From contig JAJGOT010000059.1 of NCBI GenBank assembly GCA_022457155.1, forward strand, positions 824,001 through 888,000: 64,000 nucleotides of DNA, given 5' to 3'. The notes under the pieces were generated by a model, which saw nothing but the letters and a program-made list of their open reading frames with translations, did not search any database and was not told the DNA's origin. How positions within the stretch are numbered: the stretch's first letter is position 1; each line of letters starts with the position of its first letter. Shown here piece by piece: positions 11,150-21,604 of the stretch. The DNA is from Cladopsammia gracilis. Its lineage: Eukaryota; Cnidaria; Anthozoa; Scleractinia; Dendrophylliidae. A program made the translations under genes and the position numbers.

Positions 11150-11425
11150 GGGGTGGAAGGTGTTAGCTAGCACACCTGAAGCTTCCGATATCTTGTGTTG
11201 AGGTGGAAGGTGTGTACATTTCCCTGCATTGGCAGCCCTTTTTGCATCTGAAGCTTTTAATATCAAGAATTGGGGTGGAAGGTACCTGGAACTTCAAATA
11301 TCTTGTGTTGAGGGGGAAGGTGCATAATAAATACTGAATACGCAGCAGCTGTGCATCTGGAACTTTCAATATCAAGAGTTTGAGTGGAAGGTTCCTGGAG
11401 CTTCCAATATCTTGTGTTGTGGTGA
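11150..11425. repeat. Diverged copies related to the 127-bp repeat
   Basis: Motifs like CTTCCAATATCTTGTGTTG and GAGGTGGAAGGTG recur about five times with irregular spacing. They resemble half-units of the array at 12603-13560, which suggests an older or founder stage. Confidence 0.7.
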
Positions 11426-11465
11426 AATAAACAGTTGTAACAGTATTAAATAAACACATAAATAT

Positions 11466-11646
11466 ACAGTCGAACCTCCCTAATACACACACCAAAGGGA
11501 AGTGCCCAAGTGTCCGCATTATAGAGGTATCCGTTCTATAGAGGTAGGGAATGTATGAATTTTGGTACATGTATCTTTGGGACCAAGTGAATTGTCCATT
11601 AGAGGTGTCCATATTATGGAGGTGTCCGTAAGGAGAGGCTCGACTG
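11466..11646. mobile_element. Pogo/Tigger-like MITE
   Basis: The ends CAGTCGAACCTCC and GGAGAGGCTCGACTG sit between TA dinucleotides, as in Tc1/mariner-group elements. The interior has GTGTCCGTA- and GAGGTGTCC-type motifs. A related, larger element lies at 52930-53835. Confidence 0.75.
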
Positions 11647-11829
11647 TATTATAGATGTAAATAAGTAAATAAAATAATAAATATCTAAATAAAATAATAA
11701 ATAAGTAAATGAATACATAATAAATATTGAATAAAGGAAAAAAAAACTACAACATCTACCTTAAATAATATGAAACTGCTCTAAGCAGTGACCAAATTAA
11801 ATTAAATTGGCTGTGATTTGTCTGATGCT

Positions 11830-12345
11830 TGTAGGGTGTGAGCAAGAGAGGTGAGGGTGGGAATGGGCAAGGGCGGTGAGGTGAGGGTATGGGTAAGGGA
11901 GGTTAGAGTAGGATATGGGCAAGGGAGGCAAGAGTAGGGTATGGGCAAGGGAACTGAGCATAGGCAATGGGCTAGGGAGGTTAGGGTAGGGTATGGGTAA
12001 GGGAATTGAGCATAGGCAATGGGCAAGGGAATGGAGGGTAGGGTATGGGAAAGGGAGGTTAGGGTAGGGTATGGGTAAGGGAATTGAGCATAGGCAATGG
12101 GTAAGGGAGGTTAGGGTAGGGTATGGTTAAGGGAGGTTAGGGTAGGGTATGGGTAAGGGAGGTTAGGGTAGGGTATGGGTAAGGGAGGTTAGGGTAGGGT
12201 ATGGTTAAGGGAGGTGAGGATAGGGTATGGGTAAGGGAGGTTAGGGTAGGGTATGGGTAAGGGAGGATAGGGTAGGGTAGGGTATGGGTAAGGGAGGTTA
12301 GGGTAGGGTATGGGTAAGGGAGGATAGGGTAGGGTATGGGCCCAA
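11830..12345. repeat. Telomere-like G-rich minisatellite
   Basis: Tandem units of about 24-26 bp built from GGTTAGGG, TAGGGTATGGG and TAAGGGA, most regular from 12049 to 12330. The TTAGGG core equals the animal telomere repeat, but the units are degenerate and interspersed, so this is an interstitial minisatellite. Four closely spaced GGG runs per unit would allow G-quadruplexes on the + strand. Confidence 0.9.
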
Positions 12346-12602
12346 GGAAGGTTTCATTAGTTTAAGATCATGCTCTTTTTCATCAGACTTTATTTAAACA
12401 AAATTAATAAATTAAATTAAAGAAATAAGAAAATTATAAAAAATAAAAATAAAAAATACCAGAAAATGTCCTGCATTTAAACTTTTCTAAATTTTCCTTA
12501 CATTTCTTGTAACCTACACACTTGCATTTCTCAGCTTCAATAGGATAGACTTATGCATACAATTACATTTAGTTGCATTCCAATGCATAGATAGGGTGTA
12601 CA

Positions 12603-13560
12603 ATAAGGATGGGTTCACACCTGGAACCTCCAGTATTAAGTGTTAGAGGCGGAAGGTGTACACGCACCTGGAGCTTCAAATGTCTTGTACTGAGGTGGAA
12701 GGTGTGTTCCCTGTACAGCCATACATTCAATAAGGATGGGTTCACCCCTGGAACCTCCAGTACTAAGTGTTAAGAGGTGGAAGGTGTACAAGCACCTGGA
12801 GCTTCTAATGTCTTGTACTGAGGTGGAAGGTGTGTTCCCTGTATGGCGATACAATCAATAAGGATGGGTTCACACCTGGAACTTTCAGTATTAAGTGTTA
12901 GAGGCGGAAGGTGTACACGCACCTGGAGCTTCTAATGTCTTGTATTGAGGTGGAAGGTGTGTTCCCTGTACAGCAATACAATCAATAAGGATGGGTTCAC
13001 ACCTGGAACCTCCAGTATTAAGTGTTAGAGGTGGAAGGTGTACACGCACCTGGAGCTTCTAATGTCTTGTATTGAGGTGGAAGGTGTATACCCTGTACGG
13101 CGATACAATCAATAAGGATGGCTTCACACCTGGAACTTTCAGTATTAAGTGTTAGAGGCGGAAGGTGTACATGCACCTGGAGCTTCTAATGTCTTGTATT
13201 GAGGTGGAAGGTGTGTTCCCTGTACGGTGATACAATCAATAAGGATGGGTTCACACCTGGAACCTCCAGTATTAAGTGTTAGAAGTGGAAGGTGTACACG
13301 CACCTGGAGCTTTTAATGTCTTGTATTGAGGTGGAAGGTGTGTTCCCTGTGCGGCAATACAATCAATAAAAAAGGGTTCACACCTGGAACTTTGAGTAGT
13401 TAAGTGTTAGAGGCGGAAGGTGTACAAGCACCTGGAGCTTTTAATGTCTTGTATTGAGGTGGAAGGTGTGTTCCCTGTACAGCCATACATTCAATAAGGA
13501 TGGGTTCACACCTGGAGCTTTAAGGAATAAAGTGTTGAGATGTAAGGTGTGACCGAGGTG
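12603..13560. repeat. 127-bp tandem repeat, about 7.5 copies
   Basis: The marker ATAAGGATGGG starts at 12603, 12730, 12858, 12985, 13112, 13239, 13366 (mutated) and 13494, so the period is 127-128 bp. Each unit holds two imperfect hairpins (CACCTGGAACCTCCA opposite GAGGTGGAAGGTG, then CACCTGGAGCTTC opposite the same motif). Copies differ by scattered substitutions. The array lies in the last intron of the + strand gene. Confidence 0.95.
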
Positions 13561-13699
13561 TAACAAAATGTGAAAATAAACAAAAGGAAATTAACAACTC
13601 AAGACTATACAGTTTTTCTTTGCTCCGCAGAATAAACTCTTAAATGATACCAAATAATTTTTAGCCGATGATACTTCCACTTTTTTTTTTTTTTTTCAG

Positions 13700-13760
13700 G
13701 TGACATTTCGCGGAACCATGCCAAGGAAACCTTAACAGAATCCAGTGGTTGGAACATTAG
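13700..13760 (+). CDS. Alternative exon with an early stop (candidate)
   Basis: It follows an exceptional polypyrimidine tract (17 T residues then CAG) and ends at a weak donor (ATTAG|GTTTGT). Joined in frame to the 10505-10543 exon it reads VTFRGTMPRKP then TAA at 13733-13735, so inclusion would truncate the protein before the basic tail. It could be an alternative 3' end, a poison exon or not an exon. Confidence 0.35.
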
Positions 13761-14321
13761 GTTTGTTTTACTGTTTTTATTTTTGAGTGATCATGATATT
13801 AAAAGAATTGGGCACTGGCCCATGATGACATTTATATAATAGCGGATGCTCAACAAGCTTTTAGCCAGAATTTGAATAGTGGGCATCCTGAAGATATTTC
13901 CCATCATAACTTTTTAAAGGATTAGGTGCAATTTTCATGAATTTCTTTAAAAAGCTTGCTGCTCAATGTCGGGAAATAAGAGATGTTTTTTATTATACTC
14001 TCGAGCTATGCTTGGTAAATGAATGTTATTGGCTTATAGCCTTTTGTGGTTGATAAAAGTTTCTGCTTTATTCTGGACATCACGCTTGAGCCATTGCAAA
14101 AATGTATCATATGTGGCACATAAGCATGCAGAGAAGTGTCCAGACTGGTCTCAAATGAAAACCTATTTTAAACAGCTATTATTTGTTTTAACTAAACTCA
14201 TGGCCATGGGAAGGGGACAATGAAACATTTAATGAAAATATACAAAGGCACTGACAAATTTTTTTGCTTGCACATGGGATTATTATTGTGGTAACTGATG
14301 ACAACTATTTCTTCGACAGAG

Positions 14322-14468
14322 GTTTCATTGACCACAATGCCACAAGGAGATACAAGTGACAATCTGAAAGCAAAGGAGGAAGGTGGAGAAGGAAGTGCCA
14401 CGAATAGAAGAAAGAGGCAAAGACAAAAAGAAAAAGAGAGGAAAAACAAAATCTCGAAACATGAATAG
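14322..14468 (+). CDS. Basic C-terminal exon of the unrecognised gene
   Basis: With the acceptor ...CGACAGAG| the exon is in phase 0 and encodes 48 residues before TAG at 14466-14468. It starts VSLTTMPQGDTSDN, passes through KAKEEGGEG, and ends with a very basic run (NRRKRQRQKEKERKNK) that looks like a nuclear localisation or nucleic-acid-binding tail. It joins in frame to the 10505-10543 exon if 13700-13760 is skipped. No domain was recognised. Confidence 0.5.
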   Translation, partial: VSLTTMPQGDTSDNLKAKEEGGEGSATNRRKRQRQKEKERKNKISKHE

Positions 14469-15050
14469 CCATTAATTTAATCTAGTTAAGTCTGCAAACA
14501 ATTTTCTCCCCTTAGCAAAAAATGTGACAAGCCAGACTAAGCTTTCACCAGTCAAAATGGTAGGATAATTTTATCGATGAGAGAAATGCAAGATTTTTGA
14601 AATCAGATTTCCTTGTTCAGTTTGTCAGGCCAGACTAAGCTTTCACCAATCAAAATGCCAAATTAACCAGACAATTGGTAACCCATCCTTCCTTAGCTGT
14701 CACGGATGCCTGTCGTACAAAAAAATTAGTACTGTGGTACCATGCAGGTGGTTTACAAAGTCAGTACACCTACATGTACTTACAAATGAGAATCACATAC
14801 ATAAGGTTTGATTCAAATGAACACCCGACCTCAAATAAACGATAGACCAGGAGGTTTATTATGGGCCCGGTATTTAATTGAGAAAATACTGTCAGTATGT
14901 TGACAAGCTTTACCTCTTTTGTTTCTTTAACTCTTTGTGTTAATAATAATAATAATAATAACAATAATAATACATTTCTATAGTACCTTTTCTCAGATAG
15001 TGTGGAGGCCAAGAAAAATCAAGTAATTAATATAATATATAAATCAGCTC
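14469..15050. other. Gene-free; (TAA)n tract
   Basis: A direct repeat of about 25 bp (GCCAGACTAAGCTTTCACCA) occurs near 14530 and 14630, and a (TAATAA)n run lies near 14938-14970. No exon seen. Confidence 0.55.
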
Positions 15051-16277
15051 TTAAAGGTGCTATATGTCACCATTTTTAGTACTGTTACTTTAAAACGCCA
15101 AAATAAGTCTTTATGTCAAATTAAAGGGATAGTTTCACGGTTCAGCGCATGAGCACAGATTAAAATGCTTTATTTGCTTTCTTACCAATTGTATGGGTTA
15201 AAAAACCACTCACATTTTCTTCAATAGTCACATTACTATAGTAAGTCCAAACAAAGTGAAGGACGACCAAAATTCACAGAAAATTTCAAATAAAACCTTT
15301 GACCCAAAGTATTTCTTCTATGCTATGGTGGCTTTCATGACGCACATGGGTAATAATAATAATAAGCCAAAATACGTCTTTATGTCAAATTAAAGATATA
15401 GTTTCACGGTTCGGCGCATGAGCACAGATTAAAATGCTTTATTTGCTTTCTTACCAATTGTACGGGTTAAAAAAACACTCAGATTTTCTTCAATAATCAC
15501 AAACTATAATAAGTCCAAACAAAATTCACAAAAAATTTCAAATAAAACCTTTGACCCAAATAAAACCTTTGACCAGAATGATTTCTTCTATGCCGGCTCT
15601 GGTGGCTTTCATGAAGCACATGGGTACGAATAATCATCCATTCAATCAGCAGACTGACCACAATATTTTCACGGACAATTAATTTCCTGCCAGAGTTATC
15701 TACTCACTTCCAATTGGTCTAAGCAATGAAATTAAATAGGTTACATCATAGCAGGCACATGTGCCGAACCGTGAAACCCACCCTTTAACCCCAAAATAAG
15801 GGTTCAGTTTCATTTTCATTGTTTTTTCATTTACTCTACTGGTGCTCCAAGTGTAAAATAAGTATCTGAGGCTGCAGATGGCCAGGATGGAAATGGATTG
15901 CGCCCAATTTTTTTCAAGTTTATCGCTTCTGCGTTGGCAACCTTGCTAGAATGTTGATTATTGCTGGTTTGCACTTGACGTCACGGCGGCCATGTTCGTG
16001 GTCAAGAACAAAAGCGTTTCTCGCCGCTGGGAACTAAACTCTATTTTCATGCAAATTCTGCAACAAAAATTTTATTGTATTGACCACAAACATGGCCGCC
16101 TTGTCACGTGGTTGCAAACCAAGAATGGTCTATTTTTTTCTTCAAATATTAACTCAACTGATATATCTTCCTCGTAGTGTTCTATGAGCACTTTGTGTGT
16201 GCGACAAAGGTACTTGGTTTTAACTTGGGGCAGTTTTGACCTAAGAACCTCAAAATCACCTAACATAGCTCCTTTAA
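15051..16277. mobile_element. 1.2-kb element with TTAAAGGTGCTAT ends and a nested insertion
   Basis: It opens TTAAAGGTGCTATATGTCACC and closes TCACCTAACATAGCTCCTTTAA. A second inverted-repeat element (15121-15786) sits inside. GATGGCCAGGATGGAAATGG occurs here near 15880 and again near 43450, linking it to the 43294-43685 element. No transposase seen. Confidence 0.6.
15121..15786. mobile_element. Nested element with an internal tandem duplication
   Basis: The ends are TTAAAGGGATAGTTTCACGG and CCGTGAAACCCACCCTTTAA. The interior is duplicated in tandem (about 15103-15364 and 15366-15630, period near 260 bp), both halves starting AATA[A/C]GTCTTTATGTCAAATT. Confidence 0.7.
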
Positions 16278-16370
16278 AGTGTACTACTATGAGTAAGAAA
16301 ACAAATAAAGTCATCGGGTTACATGTACAGCAGGTCGTGTAAAAAGTAGCATCATGTTAAAAGTTTTCAC

Positions 16371-16487
16371 TATAAAGGACAGTGTTTAGCTACAGGTGTA
16401 AATCATACTCCATACATATACAGCGATAAAATGAAATGCATTAATATGCAATAAAAGTTTGAACTCTTACCCTCATTTTTGTTGAAT
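16371..16487 (-). repeat. Right partner of the 3001-3123 block
   Basis: Reverse-oriented match to 3001-3123, including TCATACTCCATAC and TACAGCGATAAAATGAAATG. Confidence 0.7.
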
Positions 16488-16876
16488 TTGTTTGTTCTTC
16501 CTCTTAATTATTTACGGCGACGGCCGGTAGACATGGTCAAGCCCAAATCATACCGTCCAGAATGAAGTCGGACACCTTATTGAGACTTACATAACGGAGT
16601 AACTGGTTAGCTTTCAGTGTTGATTTAATTAGCTCTAGTGGCCTCGTTAACGTGTGCAAAATTCAAAAGAATATTTACTCCAAAATGAGGCTAATTAACA
16701 TACATATAAAAGAATAAATAAATTGGCCGCCATTATGAAAAAGGGCTATTCGTATTCTCGGTATTCAACTGAAACAAGCGAACAGTCGAGCCTCGACTGC
16801 ACGCTAGTCCCAGTTCATTACCATGAATACGAATATTGTCTATTCTGAAAAAAAAAAACATGGGCGAAATCGACAA

Positions 16877-17704
16877 TATTTATCAGGAAGCACAAAGGGA
16901 ATGCTGTAAAGCTAAATGCTTTAGGAAAATGATATTTAAACATACGTGCTTTAAATGAAATGAAATACTGAAGACCTCGAGAGACTACAAAAATAAAGAG
17001 AGAGACAGACCCTTTTCTTTATTCTGGTGTTTACAAGTTATCCCTTGATCTGCTCTTCTACTCTCTTATCTTCATTTGTTGTCATTTCAGCCCCAAATTT
17101 GGTAAAGTAATATGTTTATAAAACTAACTTTACATGGTTAAATTACCTAACAAGTGGTTCATGTCCTTTCAAAAGGCGACTGTTCAAGATAATAATAACA
17201 TCATTTTTTACAGAGTTACGGCATAAATAAACAGACAAATGGTGCAAAATCTATGGGCTGAGTTGAGTTTTATTTAAAACACTTTTCTTCATCCTTTCAT
17301 CCTAAAAATTGATATAAAATGAATAAAGATATAATATAATATAATATTAATTAAATAACAAAAAAAAAAAAACGAAATAACCGGCCTCCGACTCGATTTG
17401 CAGTATTTGACGGAATAATCCATCGGGTAATTCTGACATCGGAAATGAAAATCCAGACAGTCTTTTCTGTCGGGATGTTTCGAGTACCGCAAGAGATTCC
17501 GACATCGAAAAATCCAGACCCCGAAAATGGGGAACCAAATCCCGATGACGATGATTAATTCCCGACCCCGAAAATAGGAAATCGATAATTCCCGACCCCG
17601 AAAATAGAAAATCGAATTCCGATGTCGAAAACTAATTCCCGACCCCGAAATTAGAATTTTCGATATCGGAAACGGGCAGACTAATTTTGAACGGTTTTTT
17701 AAGC
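16877..17704 (-). repeat. Right arm of the 0.8-kb inverted repeat
   Basis: Near-identical reverse copy of 2030-2853, ending GAACGGTTTTTTAAGCC. The arms are separated by about 14 kb that contains the whole + strand gene. Confidence 0.85.
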
Positions 17705-17860
17705 CATAGTGGAGAGCAGAAAATTGTCCGCGCCGCGCAAGTTGAGGCTGGCCCCAAGGCTAGCGGCCGCTAGCCTGTGATAAGGTGGGCTAGTTGAGGC
17801 ATGCCAGGCGATTACGTATACAGACTAGACATAGACATAACGATATAAAGATGAGAATAC

Positions 17861-18092
17861 CGTATTTTCTCAATTAAATGCTCCCGGCGTTTATTTCAAA
17901 CTTGGCCTAGTGGGCCCGGCGTTTCTTTGAATCAGCAGTCTTTTCTCTCCCGCCATTTTTTAAGAAAGGGTTTTGGCAGCCGTGTACCTTAAGTTTATTA
18001 TACCACAAATAAACGTTTGAGGGGCTTACTTACAACTTCCTCTATTATACCCGGCGTTTATTCGGAGCCCGGCGTTTAAACGAGAAAATACG
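17861..18092. mobile_element. MITE with CGTATTTTCTC ends
   Basis: The ends CGTATTTTCTCAATTAAATG and CGTTTAAACGAGAAAATACG are inverted. The interior repeats CCCGGCGTTTATT on both sides. Confidence 0.75.
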
Positions 18093-18323
18093 ATACCGGC
18101 GTTAAATATTTAGAGACATTTCTCGCGCTCTCATACTCTCTCATACTTGACACGCCTCACGCGCGGCATGCCGCGAGAGAACTTCCGGTTGGGTAGCTTT
18201 TTGCGTGACCTCGCCGTTATTTCGTTATGTTGCTTGTGTGAATCATTTTTTCCCGTGGCGGGGTGCTCAGTCCTTTAACTAGGTATCCTTTTTGATGTTG
18301 TGATCCTCGGACACGGTTCCTTT

Positions 18324-18490
18324 CAATAGGCCATTTCCGAGTTGTCTATCAAAGCGAGGCTAGGTGCGAAACCTTTCACATGAAATAAAACCTATTTGCA
18401 TGTAAATGAAAACTCATTTTCATGTGAAAGGTTTTGCACCTTGCCTCGCTTTTATAGAGAGGCTAAAGGCAACTCGGAAATGGCCTATTG
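18324..18490. mobile_element. MITE (CAATAGGCCATTTCC family), copy 1
   Basis: The ends AATAGGCCATTTCCGAGTTG and CAACTCGGAAATGGCCTATT are perfect inverted repeats. A second fold-back in the middle (CCTTTCACATGAAA... against its complement) makes it almost wholly self-complementary. The other copy is 61354-61552. Confidence 0.85.
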
Positions 18491-19208
18491 TTTTAGCGAT
18501 TACAGTTGTACTTTAACACCCAGCTAAACGAAAAAGATATGAACTGTTAAAACTAAACTACCAGTCTCGTATTCCATGCCTGGTGCCAAACTTCCCATGC
18601 CCAGAAAAGAAATAAAACGATCTGTTCACACAAATCTGAGTTATCTTTTTTCAGGGTGAGGATTTAGCACCTTTGCAGCACACACCTGTCCTAAACTGAC
18701 GGAAGTATCCCACCCCCTTCCGGTGGCGGGGGCGGGGGATGAAGATTGATTGCTATTTGGAATCAACTGACACATTTTCCACCAAAGGTAAGTAATAGGA
18801 AGGTCTGAATATTTTTTATAGCTTTTATTACAATTCACACAATAATTAATGACAAGAAGTAATAAAAAAGGAATGTTTTATACTGCAAGGTAACATTACT
18901 AAAAATACAATTTATACAATATACTGAAATCTACGCGCATTTTGATTGGTCATTACTCTATCAGACGCAGGCACACAGCTGACTTCATGAGGAATTTGTT
19001 TTCACAGTTTCAAAAATGAAAGAGAAAGTGAAGACATTTAAAAAATGTTTAAGCTGTTGACAATTAAGAAAAAGACGAAATCGAAGTCAAAAGTAGTTTT
19101 GTTGAAGTGGAAAATTCCAAATTCAGCGGATAGTCATGATCTTACGCTTCTTTTATACTTTTCAAATTTCCGCGTGCATCCATAACTCAATGTTTACCAT
19201 CACTTTTA
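18491..19208. other. Gene-free stretch
   Basis: No exon or complete element recognised. A GC-rich block (CCGGTGGCGGGGGCGGGGGA) lies near 18720. Confidence 0.5.
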
Positions 19209-19453
19209 GGGACGGACCATTTAATTTTTGTGGGGGGGGGGGGGGGGGTGGGCAATTACCAAAAAAAAATTCCTGCAGAAGAAATTTAAGAGAAAAAAAT
19301 TCGTGCACAAGAAAGCACCTGAAAAAAAATTCAAGTAATAAGGTAAAAAAAATTCTTGCAAATAGTGATGCTGAAAAAAAAATTCATGCTCAGAAGAAAT
19401 TGCCCAACCCCCCCCCCCCCCCCCCTCCCCACAAAAATTAAATGGTCCGTCCC
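19209..19453. mobile_element. MITE with GGGACGGACCATTTAAT ends and TTA duplication
   Basis: About 27 bp of perfect inverted repeat runs into opposed G and C homopolymers (19231-19247 and 19411-19430). Both sides are flanked by TTA, as in PIF/Harbinger elements. The A-rich interior repeats AAAAAAATTC[C/G/A]TGC. Confidence 0.8.
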
Positions 19454-20090
19454 TTATAACATATAATGAAGACATATCAAAATTGCCGACAAAACAAGCC
19501 ACGTGACCTGAGCATGTTACCCACGGGCAAATGGATGGCGCGTACTAACCAATCAAAACGCGCTCCTTCCTTGAGGTATGTTATAAAAAATCTAGTATTT
19601 GTTAAGTATACACAAAGACTTTCAGTATTTCACAACTGCATGAAAAAAAATAAATAAATAAAAATATATATTTAATAAACCTTTATTTCTGATTACCCGA
19701 CACCAAGGCTACGATTTTTAAGACAAATCCGAACTCCGGATTCTTTAATCCAAAAAAGAATGATGAATCCGTTGAATCCATTCTCCGACGAGATTCATCA
19801 AATCAAATATAATCCAGATTTTTGAGATTCGGGTTCTGAGCATTTCGTTGGGAGTGATCCGAAAAACGTAAATATGACAATTAAGCGGTCTTTCTGCCAA
19901 CTCCGTCGTTTTGTTTCTTACACGATTAATCATGGTCAATTCAGGTAAGATTTCGGTGCATATATTTTCGAGTATTATCTGTTTAAGAAGAAAGAGAATG
20001 ATAAGCAAATCAAAACAGGTTCATTTGCAAAGTTAACCCTTTTTGGGGTTTTCGGAATTCTTTTTCTGCCAGTGTTCGTGAAGAATCCAT
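19454..20090. other. Gene-free stretch
   Basis: Contains ATCC/GGAT-rich sequence (AATCCGAACTCCGGATTC, GATGAATCCGTTGAATCC) resembling the fold-back near 24650-24760. The minus-strand frame 19745-20008 has no domain-like content. Confidence 0.5.
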
Positions 20091-20321
20091 AGAGCGGTTT
20101 GGTCTTGCATTACCACGCTTTGTGATTGGCTAAAACATCTCGCGCTATTTTCTCGATCAATCAGAAGTAAAACCAAAACCAATCGTGACTTACTCGCACG
20201 CGTTTTCCCGCCCTTGGCGCCGGCTACATGTATTTGCTTCGAGTTCTGATTGGTCCATTGGATTGTCTGCGTCTGTTGTGATTGGTCAGAGTAATCACTT
20301 TAGTTTTGGTTTTACGATACT

Positions 20322-21575
20322 TACTTACTTACTTATTCCCTGCTACTCCCCCCGGAGCATAGGTCCATGGAAAACGACCGCCATCTCGTTCTGTTTTGGG
20401 CTATTTTCTCGATCTGGTTCCAGGTGTAGCCTTCCTTGCCTGCCTCTTCGTCCACGGTTCTTCTCCAGCTGTTCCTGGGACGGCCTCGGCTCCTCTTCCC
20501 CTGTGGGTTCCACCTCAGTGCATGCCTTGTGACATTGCTGGTTGGTTTTCTGAGCGTGTGCCCGATCCATCCCCACTTGCGCCTCCATATCTGGATGTCC
20601 ATTCTTTCCTGTTCAGCTCTTGCCCACAGCTCTTCATTTCTTATGACCTCTGGCCAGTGGATGCCCATGATGGACCGCAGGCATCTGTTGACGAAGCACT
20701 GCAGCTTGTTGGAGGTTGCTTTGGTAACTCTCCATGTCTCTGAGCCAAACAGGAGGACAGACTTCACATTTGTATTGAATATCCGTAGCTTGGTCTTCCT
20801 GGATATCACCTTTGATCTCCATACAGGCGTCAGTATTGCGAATGCAGTTCTTGCCTTCCCAATCCTCACCTTTATGTCCCAGTCAGATCCTCCATCGTTG
20901 CTGATGTTACTGCCAAGGTAGGTGAAATTCTCCACTTCATCAATTGCTTCCCCATCCAGCTCTAGCTTGTCTGTATTCCTGGTGTTAACCCTCATCACTT
21001 TTGTTTTGGATTTGCTGATCCTAAGGCCCGTCTTCGCTGAGATTTTTGCAAGCCGCGTTACCTTAGATTGCATGCCCTGATGGTTGTGTGAGAGTAGGGC
21101 AATGTCATCAGCAAAGTCCAGATCTTCTAGCCGGGTCGTGAGCGTCCATTGTATGCCATCGTGATGTTTCTCCGTTGTCTGCCTCATTATCCAGTCGATG
21201 ACTAACAGGAACAGAAAGGGCGACAACAAGCATCCCTGGTGCACTCCGGTGAGCATCTCAATCAGTTCAGAAAGAACTCCATTGTGGATGACTCTGCAGG
21301 TGCACTTTTCTTGGTCTTCTGTATGAGGATGATGTATTTCTCTGGGATGCCATAATGACATAACAACTTCCACAGCACCTCTCTGTCAACACTGTCAAAT
21401 GCCTTCTCATAGTCCACAAAGGTCGCGTAGACAGGAGAGTTCCACTCGAGCGACTGCTCCACAATGATCCTCAAGGTAGCAATTTGATCTGTACACGACC
21501 TTTCCTTTCGGAACCCAGCCTGTTCATCCCGCAGTCGTTTGTCCAGCTCTACTTTCAATCTCTCCAGGATTATCC
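20322..21575 (-). mobile_element. 5'-truncated non-LTR retrotransposon
   Basis: It runs leftward from the truncated 5' end at 21575 to a (TAAG)n-type 3' tail at 20322-20336, and is flanked by TACGATAC(T) at 20313-20321 and 21576-21584. The duplication, simple-repeat tail and 5' truncation are what target-primed reverse transcription leaves. It carries only the C-terminal part of the reverse transcriptase. Confidence 0.9.
20333..21558 (-). pseudogene. Reverse transcriptase fragment, frameshifted
   Basis: The upstream frame (21558 down to about 21310) carries the fingers region (DEQAGFRKERSCTDQI, then FVDYEKAFDSVDRE). The downstream frame (about 21310 to 20333) carries the catalytic motif FADDIALLSH, then SKTKVM, ENFTYLGS and a basic C-terminus (SRGRPRNSWRRTVDEE). 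A small indel near 21310-21320 separates the two frames. The motif order is that of I/Nimb-type or related LINE polymerases; the clade is uncertain. The endonuclease and first part are missing through 5' truncation, so the copy is dead. Confidence 0.9.
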
Positions 21576-21604
21576 TACGATACTCAATTGAAAACTGCTC
21601 TATG

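Larger units (their letters stand above)
20091..21600. mobile_element. MITE (GAGCAGTTTTCAATTG family) split by a retrotransposon
   Basis: The left part (20091-20321) matches the 40365-40595 element in reverse orientation, including CTCGCACGCGTTTTCCCG. The right end (ACTCAATTGAAAACTGCTC) resumes after the insertion at 21576. Confidence 0.8.

Noticed and set aside
20185..20921. Plus-strand open frames of 115-161 residues
   Set aside because: They are antisense shadows of the reverse transcriptase fragment, which has the FADD motif on the minus strand.
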